Part shown: piece by piece, positions 46,925 through 58,684 of the stretch | How the letters are laid out: each line of letters starts with the position of its first letter | Position numbering within the stretch: the first letter of the stretch is position 1 | Assembly (NCBI GenBank): GCA_038087015.1 | Contig: JASBNA010000014.1 | Location: 496,001 to 560,000 of the forward strand | Length of the DNA: 64,000 bases | DNA from: Cerrena zonata | Lineage: Eukaryota; Basidiomycota; Agaricomycetes; Polyporales; Cerrenaceae | Reading direction: 5' to 3' | Notes under the pieces: generated by a model | What the model was told of the DNA's origin: nothing | The model's database searches: none | What the model saw: the letters and a program-made list of their open reading frames with translations, nothing else | Translations under genes and position numbers: made by a program

Positions 46925-47483
46925 CTGTGGAGTATTCTCTCAAGCTTGATCGTTTTGCTGGGTGGACACACAACAATTTTGGGCGAGTCTGCCTCCCCAT
47001 CATCAACATTAATTAGTTTAAATCTCGTCTTAAATCTCGTCGAATGTATTTTCTCATTTTAGCAATGCTTGGAGTGTCACATAGAATATTGTCAAATTGA
47101 ACATAGTCTCATGTTGGGACCGACTCCCGTAATATTAGGTGGATTGATCGTACACCGTAATACGTGGATTCAGGATACCCTGCAATACATGGTGTCCTTT
47201 TTAGCTCCGGCGGCGGCCAATTCTGAGAAGTATTTCATCAGCGTCTGTTGAATCATATATACTGTACGTCGTCTCACTCAACCGTTTGCCTTCCCCCTTG
47301 GGTCTTGGTGCAGTCTTGCTTGCACCCTGAGTAGTCTGCTGTGCTGGCTGGGCTTGCGCCGTGCGCATTCATTCTGCTGCGCTTGCACTCGTCTCTCTCA
47401 CTACAACTGTCTTTTCTCCTCACGCTACCACCTCCTCACGCTCTCATTATCCGAACGCTAATATATCATCTGCACGATACTGC
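46925..47483. other. intergenic
   Basis: About 560 bases with no gene. CT-rich sequence from 47370 onward is leader-like for the next locus. Confidence 0.45.
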
Positions 47484-49143
47484 ATGTCTAGTAAGTATCT
47501 CCATTCACCATTCTATTCTATATGTGGTGCTTACAACCACATATATGTACCTAGCTCAACGTCGTATCAATTATTGTTCTATATGTATAGATCCTGTTAC
47601 CAGGGATAAGATCCCTCTCAAAGACCATAAGTGTCCATATGCTAATCTGAAGGGAAAGAAGAGGGTGGGGCTTGCAGACCGTAATGATGGTAGACAAGTG
47701 GTATGTATCTGACTCATCCGGTGTTGCCTGTTGTTAATCTAGCTTTGGCAGCGACCACGACTGGTGTCCTTTACAGCTCCTGAGGTGGTGCCGTATGGAC
47801 TTCCTGTCGTATTTGGAGCTCCTCCACTTGCACCGGCAATGCCTCAAGGGGACCCATCTCCATATTCATTTCCCACTAGTTCCCAAGCTGTCAACGTGTC
47901 CGACTTCTCTCCTAATGATATGATGTTCGATTTCTCCCCTAATGATGCAACAAACAACTTCTCCGATAACCATGGGACGTTTGACTTCTCCACTAACGAT
48001 GCAACATTCTATTGCTCCCCTAATGACGTGATGCTCAACTACTCCCCTGATGACATGTCTTCCGATGGCTTGATGAACGTTGATACGTCTGATGGGCATG
48101 ATTCTAATCATGTGGCCCCTAGTGACTTTGTAGGTCTCAATGGGTACCTCATGTTCATGTTACATTACTCATTACATCGGATTTAGGCTGCTGTCATTGA
48201 GGCTATTGTCTCCTCTATGGGACAAATTGGTGATTCATTGCATAATGCGCCTGCTACCAATGTGGTTCCCCGTTCTGACTCAGCTGCGTGTTTTGATGAC
48301 GATCTTCTGTGGCAGTTGGTGCCAGACGAGGTCCATATAGACCCACTTCATGATAAGACGATATCTGCCCATGAGTCTGATATACTTTCTCAACGTGAAA
48401 CATTGCCTGAACCTCCTCAATGCGAAAAGTTACCTGAACCTTCCCAACATGAGTCATTACCTAACTTGGAACCGCTTTGAAGGGGAGACTTGCCTGAACC
48501 TCAAGAAGCTAGCTCTTCTGTAGACAATTCGGACATGGTGGCTCCATCTATGTCCTGTGTGCCAAACAAACTGAGGAAAAGTATGTCTTATGCCACGACT
48601 ATGGTGTCAATATTGAATTAAGAGTTTTCGTAGAGCGCTCTTTCACATACATCGAAGATGACAAGCTAAGGACAAGGGCACATAGTGACCGTGTCGCTAG
48701 GTTAATGGATGCGGTATGTTTTCATCTATGCATATCATGTTATCTTCTAAATTTATCTCTATAGATTGAAAACCTTGACATAACAACGGGAGCTTACATT
48801 TTCTGCTTCATTGCTTGGTATGACCTCATTCCTGCTTACCTATGCTCGTGATTGACTATTTTGTAGGCCAGAGACTATGTTTAGCAAGAGTGGAAAAACT
48901 CACGTGAAGTGTTCGCAACTCATGGAGGAAGCACTCGAAGCAGAAAACCCTGAATATGAAAAAAACCTTCACAAAATTGTTGCGGAATATGAGAAAAACC
49001 GGCGATCTACTCAGAAATCAATTGTCACCTTGAATGCACAGGTATACGCTGAAAAGCAGGCGAAAGAACGCGCCGAGGCAGAGGTTGCTGCATTGCGAGC
49101 AGAATTAAACCGCCAGACTCAAAACGGACTAGCTTCCGTTTAA
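47484..49143 (+). pseudogene. unknown repeat-containing protein, interrupted
   Basis: Not recognised. A start exon of 7 nt (47484-47490) splices to 47591-47700 and 47743 onward: MSNPVTRDKIPLKDHKCPYA, then GLADRNDGRQV-LWQRPRLV. Next come Pro-rich sequence, six 9-residue repeats (DFSPNDMMF type), a second short repeat family (LPEPPQCEK / LPEPSQHES), and after further introns a folded-looking LRVFVERSFTYIEDDKL, AYIFCFIAWPE and a C-terminal coiled coil (AEKQAKERAEAEVAALRAEL). An in-frame TGA at 48478-48480 separates NLEPL from RGDLPEPQEAS, which continues in the same frame, and the frame shifts again near 48550. The gene is probably decayed, or contains introns I cannot resolve. It lies beside the KDZ element and could belong to a transposon. 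Confidence 0.5.
47902..48063 (+). repeat. six tandem 27-bp coding repeats
   Basis: Six in-frame 27-base units encode nine-residue variants of D-F-S-P-N-D-x-x-F. Divergence between units is moderate, so the array is not recent. Confidence 0.85.
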
Positions 49144-49201
49144 TACATTGCTTAATTACTACCGTATATACAAGTGTTAATATTTGTAGAGCTCTTTAGT
49201 A

Positions 49202-52200
49202 TCATACTTTCGCCATACGGCGCATTATATTTCGGTTCCAAATATCCAAAAAGGTTTTTGTGTATATGACAGCATGTTCATAATTCATAAAACTGACACT
49301 TTTACGAATGCGCTTCATACCCTTGTTTCCACACTCCGCAGCACTTGTGTTTGCAGCACGTATGTCATCATCAAATTGCATGACATTGCTAGCGAAGCAT
49401 GCTTGACCACAGCGAGAGTGATCATGTGCATGCATCTCGTCGATGAGAAATCGGGTGTTGTGAAAGTAGCGAGCTTCACGCACGAAGCAGTATACTGCAA
49501 GTTGACATGCGAAGTCGTAGATAATGACCTTTGGTGCAGATGGGAATCGGGTGTATATTGCAGAAAATACATCATTTCGGCCCTCCGCAAGCGGGATGGA
49601 ATGGAATCCTAAGCATATTGAGTGAGTGCACCACACTACAAAAATCCCACCCGTAAGACTGTGTTTTGAATAGGTCTTGTAAAATTTGTTGCAGTCACCA
49701 GCTGCCTCATCTTCACCTCGATCAAGTACACGTAGGGTATCACCACGGAGTTTTGAGTAAAAGCGCCGTTTTCGTACAGCCGGGCTACCATACACAGTCC
49801 CTGTCTCTTTCCAGTTCCCTTGCGGCAATGAACTATCACATGGAGCAGGATCATGCTGCGCGAGACGAGAGTAGACATCATATGCTCGCCTCGCCAGCCA
49901 CCCGGCAACCTTCTGAACTTCAATAGGAATAGGAGTCGAAAGTTGTCGATAAAGGTTCAATACTGCACCCAATGCAGGGCAGTACCGCTGGAGCCATTTG
50001 GGCGATTCCCCTTTTGCCACCGCACAGAGTAGATTGATAGCTTGGTAAGGGACAAGCTGTAGTACAATATCAGGGGCGACAATCTGCTTCAACAATGTAC
50101 CGTGAATCTTGTACTCGGGTGTTGTGTGTGACTTCTGTAAGGTGAACAACACTGGACCGTAGCCCAAATTTCAGGCTCCATAAAAGTAAAGTAAAATTTT
50201 ATAAAAAGTCTCTTACAAAATATACTTTTTAGACCCAAAAAATGATGTAAAAATTCAAAATTGCAGCAGAATTTGATGAATCACAAAAACCTATATAAAT
50301 TCTGACTTTTGTATCCAGTTTTTAGAGTTCAAAAAAGCTCAATTTTGATACATTTTTTGTTAGAGCAAAATTTGGAATACAAAATTCAAAGTTTTGACAC
50401 ACATTTATTTTTCCTAAACTGATATAAAATTTAAACTGCTAAATTGGTGAGATGAATAGTATTGTATATCTAAGTATCTCCATCAAATAGTCTTATTGAC
50501 AGGGACCATGATGTACTAAGAATAGTAGTCTATATCTTCTCTTTAGGCTATCTATCTATGAAACTGTATTTTAATATATAAAATTATATTATAATTTTTG
50601 ACAAAATAAAAGTATATCAAAATGTTGAATTTTGCATACTGAATTTTGCCTTAGCAAAAAATGTATGAAAATTGAGCTTTTTTGAACTCTGAAAAGTAGA
50701 TACAAAAGTTTGAATTTGCACAGGTTTTTGTGATTTATTAATTTCTGCTGCAATTTAGAATTTTTAGATCATTTTTTGGGTCTGAAAATCATCTTTTGTA
50801 AGAGACTTTTTATAAAATTTTACTTTACTTTTATGGAGCCCAAAATTTGGGCTACGGTCCAGTGCAAAACAAGCGCGGTAATCTCGGGATAAAGAGCGTG
50901 TAATGCCTGTCTGACTGTAAGCTCCGAAAGACTGTCTTGAATGGCAGTGGGGTGTAGTGGTTGATCTAACAGCTTCAATACATATACTCATATTTCTTTT
51001 TCTGGAATTGCGGGGAGTTGTCGGGCTTTGTATGTGGTGATACTATCAATGTTCTCGCAGGTGTCATCGACAAAGGTGGGAGGATGTATATGTCTTGTTA
51101 ACTTTGACACATGGGTGGAGAGACTGACACCGTCCACAATAATGATGTCGGGGTTTGGTCCACATTGGGGACATACCATCTTGCTATCGATGTCAAGTAA
51201 TTGAATGAAAGCGAACCATACACGGACAAATGTCTCATCCGAGCAAAAGGTGAGATGTGAGTTGATAGCACTATTATCTTCATACCACCGGCGGACAGTC
51301 AAGCAGAAGGCAGAGAAAGGTGTCTCTGATGCTGTGTACATATTGAGGTATGCAGTAAGCAATTCGTGCGAGAAAACCATGGTATTGTTCCAGTTGAAAA
51401 GACCATATTCACTAAGGTCTGGTCCAATTGCTCGTCGTGAGTGTTTACACACCGGGCACTGAATTATGGGAATCGTAATGATACGACTCGCCTTCAGGCC
51501 ATAAAGGGTAGCAGATTTCTCGCTCGTATGACCTTCCACTGGTCCTCCAACATCCTTCAGCATGAGCCCACAACAGCAGCGTGCCGCGGGGCCAATATCG
51601 AAGTTAGAATTATCGGTACAGATCATGCCGGAAGCTTCGTCAGGCAATGAACACCACCGAGGGGGGGGAATACGTTGATGGGAGATGGGATCGTGAATGC
51701 GCATCCCATTTGTCTTCGTAATCAATACATTCTCATCAGAGTCAGCTTCACTCGATCTCACAGGTACTTGATCTCCCTCCGATACCAAGCCTGCTGTTTT
51801 TGCAAACAACTCGGTGTGCAGTCGATGTTTGCAGGTTATGACATACCCATCGGATGCACAATGCCATCGACCATCACATTGGAGTGAGACGATAGACTGC
51901 TTCCCAGATTCATAACGTCCCATGGAAGATATACAGGAGAAGATGTAACGATCTCTGAAAGGTGTCGTTTGGAGAAGGACCACCGGTGGTGTCGGGACTG
52001 GTGCAAGAATGGGATAATTATGATTTATTTCATGAATTTTGGACTTGAGTATTACTGCATGAATACAGGGAGTGGAACGATCCCATTTGAAGGATGGACA
52101 GGTACAGGAGATACCATATACATTTGCACCTTGCGGTGAGCGAGTGATATGATAATAAACACCAATCTAATATGGTTTTTGAATTTAGCAGTGGGTCGAG

Positions 52201-52715
52201 ATTCTGAGATCGTAAGCAATCTCCTACCTGAAGACACTCTTCTTTTATATCCCAATCTTGTAAAACATACAAGTATGCATCAATCCGGAAGATAGATGCA
52301 ACACTGTTTAGTGTATACCAGTATGCCTCCTGCTCATCGCTCAGAGGAAGCAAGTCGTCCTTGCCATGGTGGGACAAAACACTTCCAGGAAGAGTGGCAA
52401 ACGACGAGGCCTCAGACGTTTGCAAGAAAACTGACTCAAGGTCGGTAAATAGTATCATACCACCTGCGGAAACACCACGCTGAAGCAATGGCGGTACCTC
52501 CAGTAATACCACAGGAACCCCAAGGGATGCAGCACGTTGGAGAGGTGTCGTTGGGTGATTTGGGGCCTTTAGACGATGTCCATATGTTACAATACGGCTG
52601 CGGGAGCTGCCAACACGAACCTCACTGCTGCGTTTGTCTGTCTTGCCTCTATGTACACGGAAATAGCTGCCAGTACTAGTAGTCTAGTACGGGAGGTAGA
52701 TGGTTCACCAGACAT
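49202..52715 (-). mobile_element. KDZ-like transposase gene (CxC5/CxC6 cysteine clusters), split by insertion
   Basis: Large minus-strand protein gene of the Kyakuja-Dileera-Zisupton type common in Agaricomycetes. It begins MSGEPSTSRTRLLVLAAISV at 52715 and has a few short introns. N-terminal part: GGMILFTDLESVFLQ, PFRDRYIFSCISSMGRYESG. A middle cysteine-rich segment includes CDGRWHCASDGYVITCKH, CCCGLMLKD, IQCPVCKHS and VCPQCGPNPDIIIVDGVSLS. After the inserted element at 50150-50864 the RNase-H-like part continues with GIFVVWCTHSICLGFHSIP, the KDZ-typical VIIYDFACQLAVYC, a MHAHDHSRCGQAC cluster, and AAECGNKGMKRIRKSV before the end. Removing the insertion and one target copy restores the frame (ITALVL-FTLQKSH). 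I name KDZ from the D-x-ACQ motif and layout; the exact clade is inference. Confidence 0.75.
50150..50864. mobile_element. CACTA-like MITE with long inverted repeats
   Basis: 715-bp AT-rich, non-coding element. Ends are perfect inverted CACTGGACCGTAGCCCAAATT; similarity between the arms continues for about 240 bases with substitutions. It is flanked by a 3-bp duplication CAA (50147-50149 and 50865-50867). CACTG termini plus a 3-bp target duplication are marks of the CACTA/En-Spm (CMC) superfamily. It has no ORF and so needs a transposase in trans. Confidence 0.85.
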
Positions 52716-53429
52716 GGTTCACCTATACACATGTAGCACAAGATACAGCTATATATACCAGTATGTTCAACATGAGGGTTACATGCGGATGTACGCAAAT
52801 AAATATCCACATCACAGCTACCCGAGGCTGCATGACACTGGTGCTTATGGCATCACATTATGCGATGGGAGGGGAGTAGGTCAGACCACTACAAAATACA
52901 CCAGTAGTTGGTCTTAACGGCGAAATCTCTGGCCTCCCACAGAAGTGGGCACACAGAGCTCAACCATTAGATCACTACTGGTGAGCAGCCCAAGCTAGGG
53001 ACAGTAGCAACCAGAGGGGGTTAAGAGTTGCGCTATCGATTACCTGGCAAAGGTGCATCTAGAGTTAGACACATCGCTCAGGGATGACATGCAAAATCCC
53101 ACTCACCAGACATCCATGCATGTCACTCTCAACCCTACAACAACCACAGCCTCTATCCTTGTACCATCCATCAACAAGATGCCCAAAGACAATTACTTGA
53201 TGAGCCTGTCGGTGGGCGGAAGACCGACCAGACTCAAAATGAGAGACCCTTCAAAATCACAAAATGCGATGTCAAGAACATAACAGCAAAGTAAAAGCTA
53301 ACACACACTTACATGGTGTGTTCCTTGAGGGTAAATAACAGGGGACAGGGACGAGAGCGATACCAGGTATACATACATCGTCGTGATAGCGGTGTCGTGG
53401 GAAAAGATGAATACTCTAAAAGTTTAGGA
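52716..53429. other. intergenic between the two transposons
   Basis: About 700 bases without a supported gene. The short frames at 52488-52917 and 53053-53283 are composition artefacts. Confidence 0.45.
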
Positions 53430-54155
53430 TGTAAACCTTAGAATAGAACAGTCCTTCCTACAGAGAATTGTGGACGAGACGTTACGTTGACTATCCCTGT
53501 TGTTCGTTTGATTTGAGGGGTTTGAAGTACACTCGAGTTCGATTGTAATGTCTTCGACGAAATAGGGGTACTGATGACGATGAGCAGCTATGCTCTGATG
53601 ATGAACTTGTCGAAAGTCCAATAATACTGAATATAACTTGAAGAGGGACCAACTTAGGTCCTAAACTTATAACTTGTGGGGAAAACTTGTCTTGAATACC
53701 ACTTGAACTGTTCAAGGGGAGCAAAGTAGCTAAAGTACATGCAGGATTCGGACCTCTATATATACTAAAATGCCCACTTTTGAGCAGCCAATCAGGAGCC
53801 TTGGAAGTCTCTGGAAAGTGGCGGAAAGTGTGAGAATGTCTATTACTAAGCAGTCAAAAGAATGTCTCGGAAAACGACAGAAAGAAACGGAAACGAATAG
53901 AAAGAGTGAGAAGGAAACGGAAGGTTCCGCAAAGTTCTATCACTTTGGTAGAAGGTTCCGGTAGGTTCTACTTAGTTATTTATTTATTTATAGTTCTGTA
54001 GCATAGAAAAGATTCTTATCGTAAGTAAACGTATCAAAGTAAGATATATAAAATGAAAGTAAAAGGTGAGAAATGATGCATAATTGTCTGTTTTCTTCAT
54101 GATTCTGGGTGAAACTTGTTTCGCGCAGGACATCTGGGGGTCACTTGAAAATACA
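53430..54155 (-). repeat. putative 3' LTR of the Ty3/gypsy element
   Basis: The position follows the integrase stop at 54282. Read on the minus strand it would start TGTATTTTC after a weak purine tract (GAGGGCAG) and end TTTACA at 53430. A TATA box (complement of tatatata near 53757) sits where a U3 promoter is expected. The partner LTR would lie beyond the window, so the boundaries are guesses. Confidence 0.35.
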
Positions 54156-54281
54156 ACTGCCCTCAGTTGTGCTCTAAGGGTCTTGGAACCTTAGACAGAG
54201 AAAAGAAAGAGTTGTACGAGTTGTGAGAATACCGATTGTGAGATGATACATATTCAAGGTTGAATGTGGTTGACAAGGATC

Positions 54282-57200
54282 TCAATCAGATCCATAATCT
54301 TCATCATCAGGTCCAATCTCTTGAATGTTGCTTCCTGAGGTTGAGAGGAATAATTCTTGGAATCTTGTGTCACTTCGGCTGATATAGGGAAGGATTCGAA
54401 AGGCTGCAACCTTCTGTCTCCAGACAGCTCCGTCTAGTTCTTTTAAGATGTATGCACCTCCTTGAGTGCGTTTAACAACTTCATAGGGTCCTAAGTATCG
54501 AGGCTTGCATTTGCGGTTGAGAGACTTCTCAATGGTGGTGTTACGAACTAACACTAGATCACCTTCTTTGTGAGAATCGGTAAACATTCGGTGCTTGAAT
54601 CTCTTTTCAAACTGTTCTTTGGATCGAACACGAGTCTGAGCAAGAGTGTGAGCTGCTTTATCGATGTCTTCTTGTTTCTTTTGGAGTTGACGAATGCGAA
54701 GAGCGAGTAGATCGGATGTAGACATTCCTGAGTGAAATCCTTCAACAAGGAAAGTTGCTTCGGCTAAGTCGAGAGGTAATGCTGGTTCAACGCCATATAA
54801 CAAGAAGTAAGGGGAGAATCCAGTAGATCGGCTGATGGTAACTTTGTCAGCAAAGAATGCATAGTGGACATATTCAGGCCATTTGGTAGGGTTTTCTCTG
54901 CAAGCTTTCATAATGCTTTCTCGGATAGTGAAATGTCCTCGTTCTACAACTCCATTGGCTTTCGAGTTGTAAGGTGAGATCTTGATGTGAGGGATTCCAT
55001 AACGGCGTACGAGTTCTTCAAAAGCTTCCAGTACTTCAGTTCCATTGTCAGTGACAATTTCACCAACAGCACCATAACGGCAGATGATTTCTTCCCAAAA
55101 GAATTGTGCAAGAGTCTTAGCTTTGGTGTTTCGTAGGGCTCGTCCTTCAGCTGCTCGAGATAAGTCATCTCTGGCTGCAACAATGTACTTGAATCCCATG
55201 CCTTTGTCCATGAACATAATATCGACATAGCATTTGACAAAGATAGTTGCTGGGAATGATGGTGTGAGAGGGACTTCAACCTTTCGAGTGCTGCGGACTT
55301 GACATTCATGACATGATCGTACGTGGTGGTGGACATTGTTCCACATATTAGGCCAATAGAATCTTTCTTTGAGCGTGTGCATAACAGCTTGTTCTCCTCG
55401 GTGTCCTAACTGTTCATGGGCACCTTTCAGAATACTGAGTCGAGTGGTGTTTGAGAGAATTGCCTTGAGTGGGGGTTTGATTCCATTGGTTCGGAACATC
55501 TTTCCATCTTTGAGAAAGAATCGGTTGGATCGTACTAGGAATCGTCGTCTAGTTTGAGCATCGAGATGGGCAGGGAGTCGTCCAGTGAGTAAGAATCGGT
55601 TGATAGCTTGGAGGATTGCATCTTGAGGGGATTCGGAAGCCAGGTAAACAGGAATGAGTTGTAAAGGGTTGTAAGGAATGTGTGAGTCATCGAGTGCTTC
55701 ATGGGGTTCACTTGTGAACAACACTATCTCATCGAGCCAGGAGTCATCTTCTTCTTCTATGACTTCTCCTTCTCCTAGCTCTCGTCTGGATAGTGCATCG
55801 GGTCCTTGGTGTCGTTCAGCAGGTACATGTATCAATTCAAAGTCAAACAATAGGATTCCTTGAATCCAGCGATTGATAGAGGCATTGGGTTGTAGGTCAG
55901 GTTCTTTGAGCATTCCACGAATATACTTGGCATCAACTTCTACTTCAAGTTTCTTAACACCAACAAGATATAATCGGAAAGCTCGAAGGGCTCGGAAAAG
56001 ACCATAGAGTTCTAACTTGGGTTGAGAGTAACGAGCTTCTCTCTCATTCATAGGAATGGAACCATATCGAGCAGGTCTCTTTTGTCCTTGTTCATCTTTT
56101 TGTGATAAGATGAAACCAACTGCGATGTAACTTGAATCAACAGATAGGACAATAGGTCTTTCAGAGGCATAATCGATAGGTAATAAAACAGGGGCAGTGG
56201 TGATAGCTTCCTTCAAATCTTCAAAGGCAGCTTGTCTTCTCTCATCCCAATCAAAGGTTGCACCTTGACGGATGAGTTCAGTAAGGGGTCTTGCTCTGGA
56301 TGAATAGTCCTTGATCCAAATACGAGCTGTACCGCAGAGTCCAAGAAATTCACGAACATTCTTAGGAGTCTTTAGGGCAGGCCAGTTCTTGACTTTGTCA
56401 ATGGTGAGTGGGTCAGGGATTCGGCCTTCAGGTGTACATTTGTGTCCAAGTATAATGACTTCTCTCTTAGCAATCTGTGCTTTCGAGGGAGAGAAAGTTC
56501 CACCTGCATGTCCTATGTGGTGCATAATACGATGAACATCTAAGGCATGTTCCCAGATAAACCGGCGGATGCCTGGGTTATCTCTGAGTACTTCAGGGTT
56601 TCCATTTTCATCAGGGTAGGTCCTTTGATAGGTAAGTCGTCGATAAAGATATCTGCAATGTGTGGCATTTCATCTTTCAGGATAAAGGCCATACATGCTT
56701 GGAATTCGGCAGGGGAATTAGTGAATCCCATAGGAAGGGATGTGAGTCGTAATAAACCTAAGGGAGTCATGAATGCTGTCATGTCCCTGCTTGAGGTGTG
56801 GATCTTGCGTGCATCAAATCCCCAATGTAAATCAAAGGCAGTATAACACTGACGTCCTGCAAATGGTTCTACAAAGGAGTCGAGGATGGGGGGTAGTCCA
56901 GCATCACGAATGGTGACTCCATTCAGTGGTTGCAAATCATGGACTAATCGTAGCTTTCCGTTCTTCTTCAAAACACAAAACCATCTTGAACAGTAGGATG
57001 ATTGACTAGGCTCATAGACGCCTACGTCTACCTTGCTTTTGAGGATCTCAACAACTTGTGACTTGATACCAGGTGGTATAGGAATGTTAGAGAAAGCCCA
57101 AGGTATGTGTGGAACTGTGGGAATGATGTAAGGAGTGAAATAGTCATCTCGTAAAGAACCTCGGTGTTCTTCTTCAAACACAAGTGTGTGTTGATTGAGC

Positions 57201-57685
57201 TGTAGGATATGCTTGAATAGCTTCTCTTCTTCTGGGAGTAAGAATCCTTCGGGGTTGATGTTCATTTCATCTAATCGTTCGGTAGTGAGTCGTCCATTTG
57301 GTTGGAAAACAGGAGGTCGAGGTGATAGCATTGGCAATGAAGCCAATGGATCTTCAGGGAATTGTCGTATGACTCGAGCTGCTTCAGGAAATACTCCAGG
57401 GATAGGCTTTACTTTCTGGTCTACACGTTTGTAGGCAGTGAATACCTCTCCACTCATTTCGTAAACAAACTCATCGTCTTGTTCTAACTGAGCATAAATG
57501 CAACTTAAGGGATCACTAGGATCTTCCTCAATAAGTTGTGGGATATCCGGGGGATCAGGAAGCTTCTTGTAAGGCTCCTCTGATACTAAAGCAGACAGCT
57601 TATGGGTTCGAACCCAGCTTGTGGCTTTAGTCTTCCACTTAGAAACTTTCCGAATGAAAGTTGTAGCAGCAGGACGTAAACTCAT
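54282..57685 (-). pseudogene. pol: pol: reverse transcriptase, RNase H, integrase (frameshifted)
   Basis: Starts MSLRPAATTFIRKVSKWKTK at 57685. The reverse transcriptase shows SRWFCVLKKNGKLRLVHDLQ, TAFDLHWGFDARKI, LTSLPMGFTNSPAEFQACM and the catalytic box ADIFIDDLPIKGP. Just after it, near 56615-56624, the frame is lost and resumes one frame over (YPDENGNPEVL, RRFIWEHALDVHRIMHHIGH). RNase H follows (VLSVDSSYIAVGFILSQ, YSQPKLELYGLFRALRAFRL, LIHVPAERHQGPDALSR). The integrase has an HHCC zinc site (HEQLGHRG...CHECQ), catalytic Asp in VDIMFM and in VTDNGTE, and Glu in NGVVERGHF, then a GPYEVV motif. About 1,130 residues in all. The single frame break is the only clear lesion; both halves are otherwise long and open. 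Confidence 0.93.
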
Positions 57686-58014
57686 AGTGGCACTCTTCTT
57701 GTAAGGTGCAAATCGTAAGTGATTGTGAGTAAAACTTGGTAAATCGTAACAGATCTTGAGACTTGTTGATAAGTCGTAGGTACCCGAGTGGTATTGAAAT
57801 AAACTTGATGGGCCAATACAGCGCTATATATCCAAGTGATATACGTCTGGGGGTCACTTGAGATAGCGACTGTCCTTTCCAGAAGGACTTTCCTAAGTAT
57901 TCGTCAATACCGACTGGCTTGTATGGCAATTCGTAATCTTCGTGGCTCTCTCTTGGAGCAAAATAAATTCTTGATGGAGGTGTCCTTTGACAGCTCAAAA
58001 CGTGAGAAGTACTT

Positions 58015-58333
58015 GGGGCTTGTAATCCAGGTTCCTCAAGCAGGGTCCAAAAGTAATCGTAATATCAGTATTCCTTCTTGGAATCTGTGTAATCGTAAAT
58101 GACCGTCCTTGGGAGCTCTGATCCAAGTCGTCGAGAATAATTGTATGGGGTGCGCGTGAAAGGATCCAACTATGGGAATCACAGTCGCAATAGAATGTCG
58201 TAATATCGTAAAGAACAATCGGGGCTTGTAATCCAGTTTCCACGAAAGTTATGAGAATCACTTGAGGCTTTTAATCCAGTTTCCGCAAGTGTGGTGGGAG
58301 TCGCTTGTGGCTTTTAATCCAGGTTCCACAAGT
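58015..58333. repeat. four dispersed copies of a ~25-bp motif
   Basis: Copies of ggcttKtaatccagKttcc followed by a short caag-like end occur at about 58015, 58221, 58264 and 58308. Spacing is irregular (about 200, 43 and 44 bases). Confidence 0.75.
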
Positions 58334-58470
58334 TTCAGCAAGGCTGAGTTGAAAGGACGGGGTACACCTTACTCAAGAGGTGTACTGAAGTCCAACTAAT
58401 CGTAAGTCAGGATAGGTAATTGTCAAAGGTCGTTAAGGTCGTTAAAGTCGTAAGGGATCGTCAAAGGTTG

Positions 58471-58570
58471 TAAGAGTTCGTGAGAGTTCGTTAAAGGTCG
58501 TAAGAGTTCGTGAGAGTTCGTAAGAGTTCGTGAGAGTTCGTAAGAGTTCGTGAGAGTTCGTTAAAGGTCG
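58471..58570. repeat. 20-bp minisatellite
   Basis: Unit taagagttcgtgagagttcg occurs at 58471-58490 and three times in tandem at 58501-58560; 10-base ttaaaggtcg units separate and flank the array. Confidence 0.9.
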
Positions 58571-58579
58571 TAAGTTGTC

Positions 58580-58684
58580 GTAAGATGTCGTTGACTTCTG
58601 GTAAGATGTTGTTGACTTCTGGTAAGATGTTGTTGACTTCTGGTAAGATGTCGTTGACTTCTGGTAAGATGTCGTTGACTTCTG
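58580..58684. repeat. 21-bp minisatellite, five units
   Basis: Five head-to-tail copies of gtaagatgtYgttgacttctg with only one variable base. The near identity suggests recent expansion. On the minus strand it is an open 7-residue repeat (LPEVNDI), probably fortuitous. Confidence 0.93.

Noticed and set aside
58580..58684. CRISPR-like array
   Set aside because: Units are directly adjacent without spacers; it is a minisatellite in a eukaryotic retroelement.
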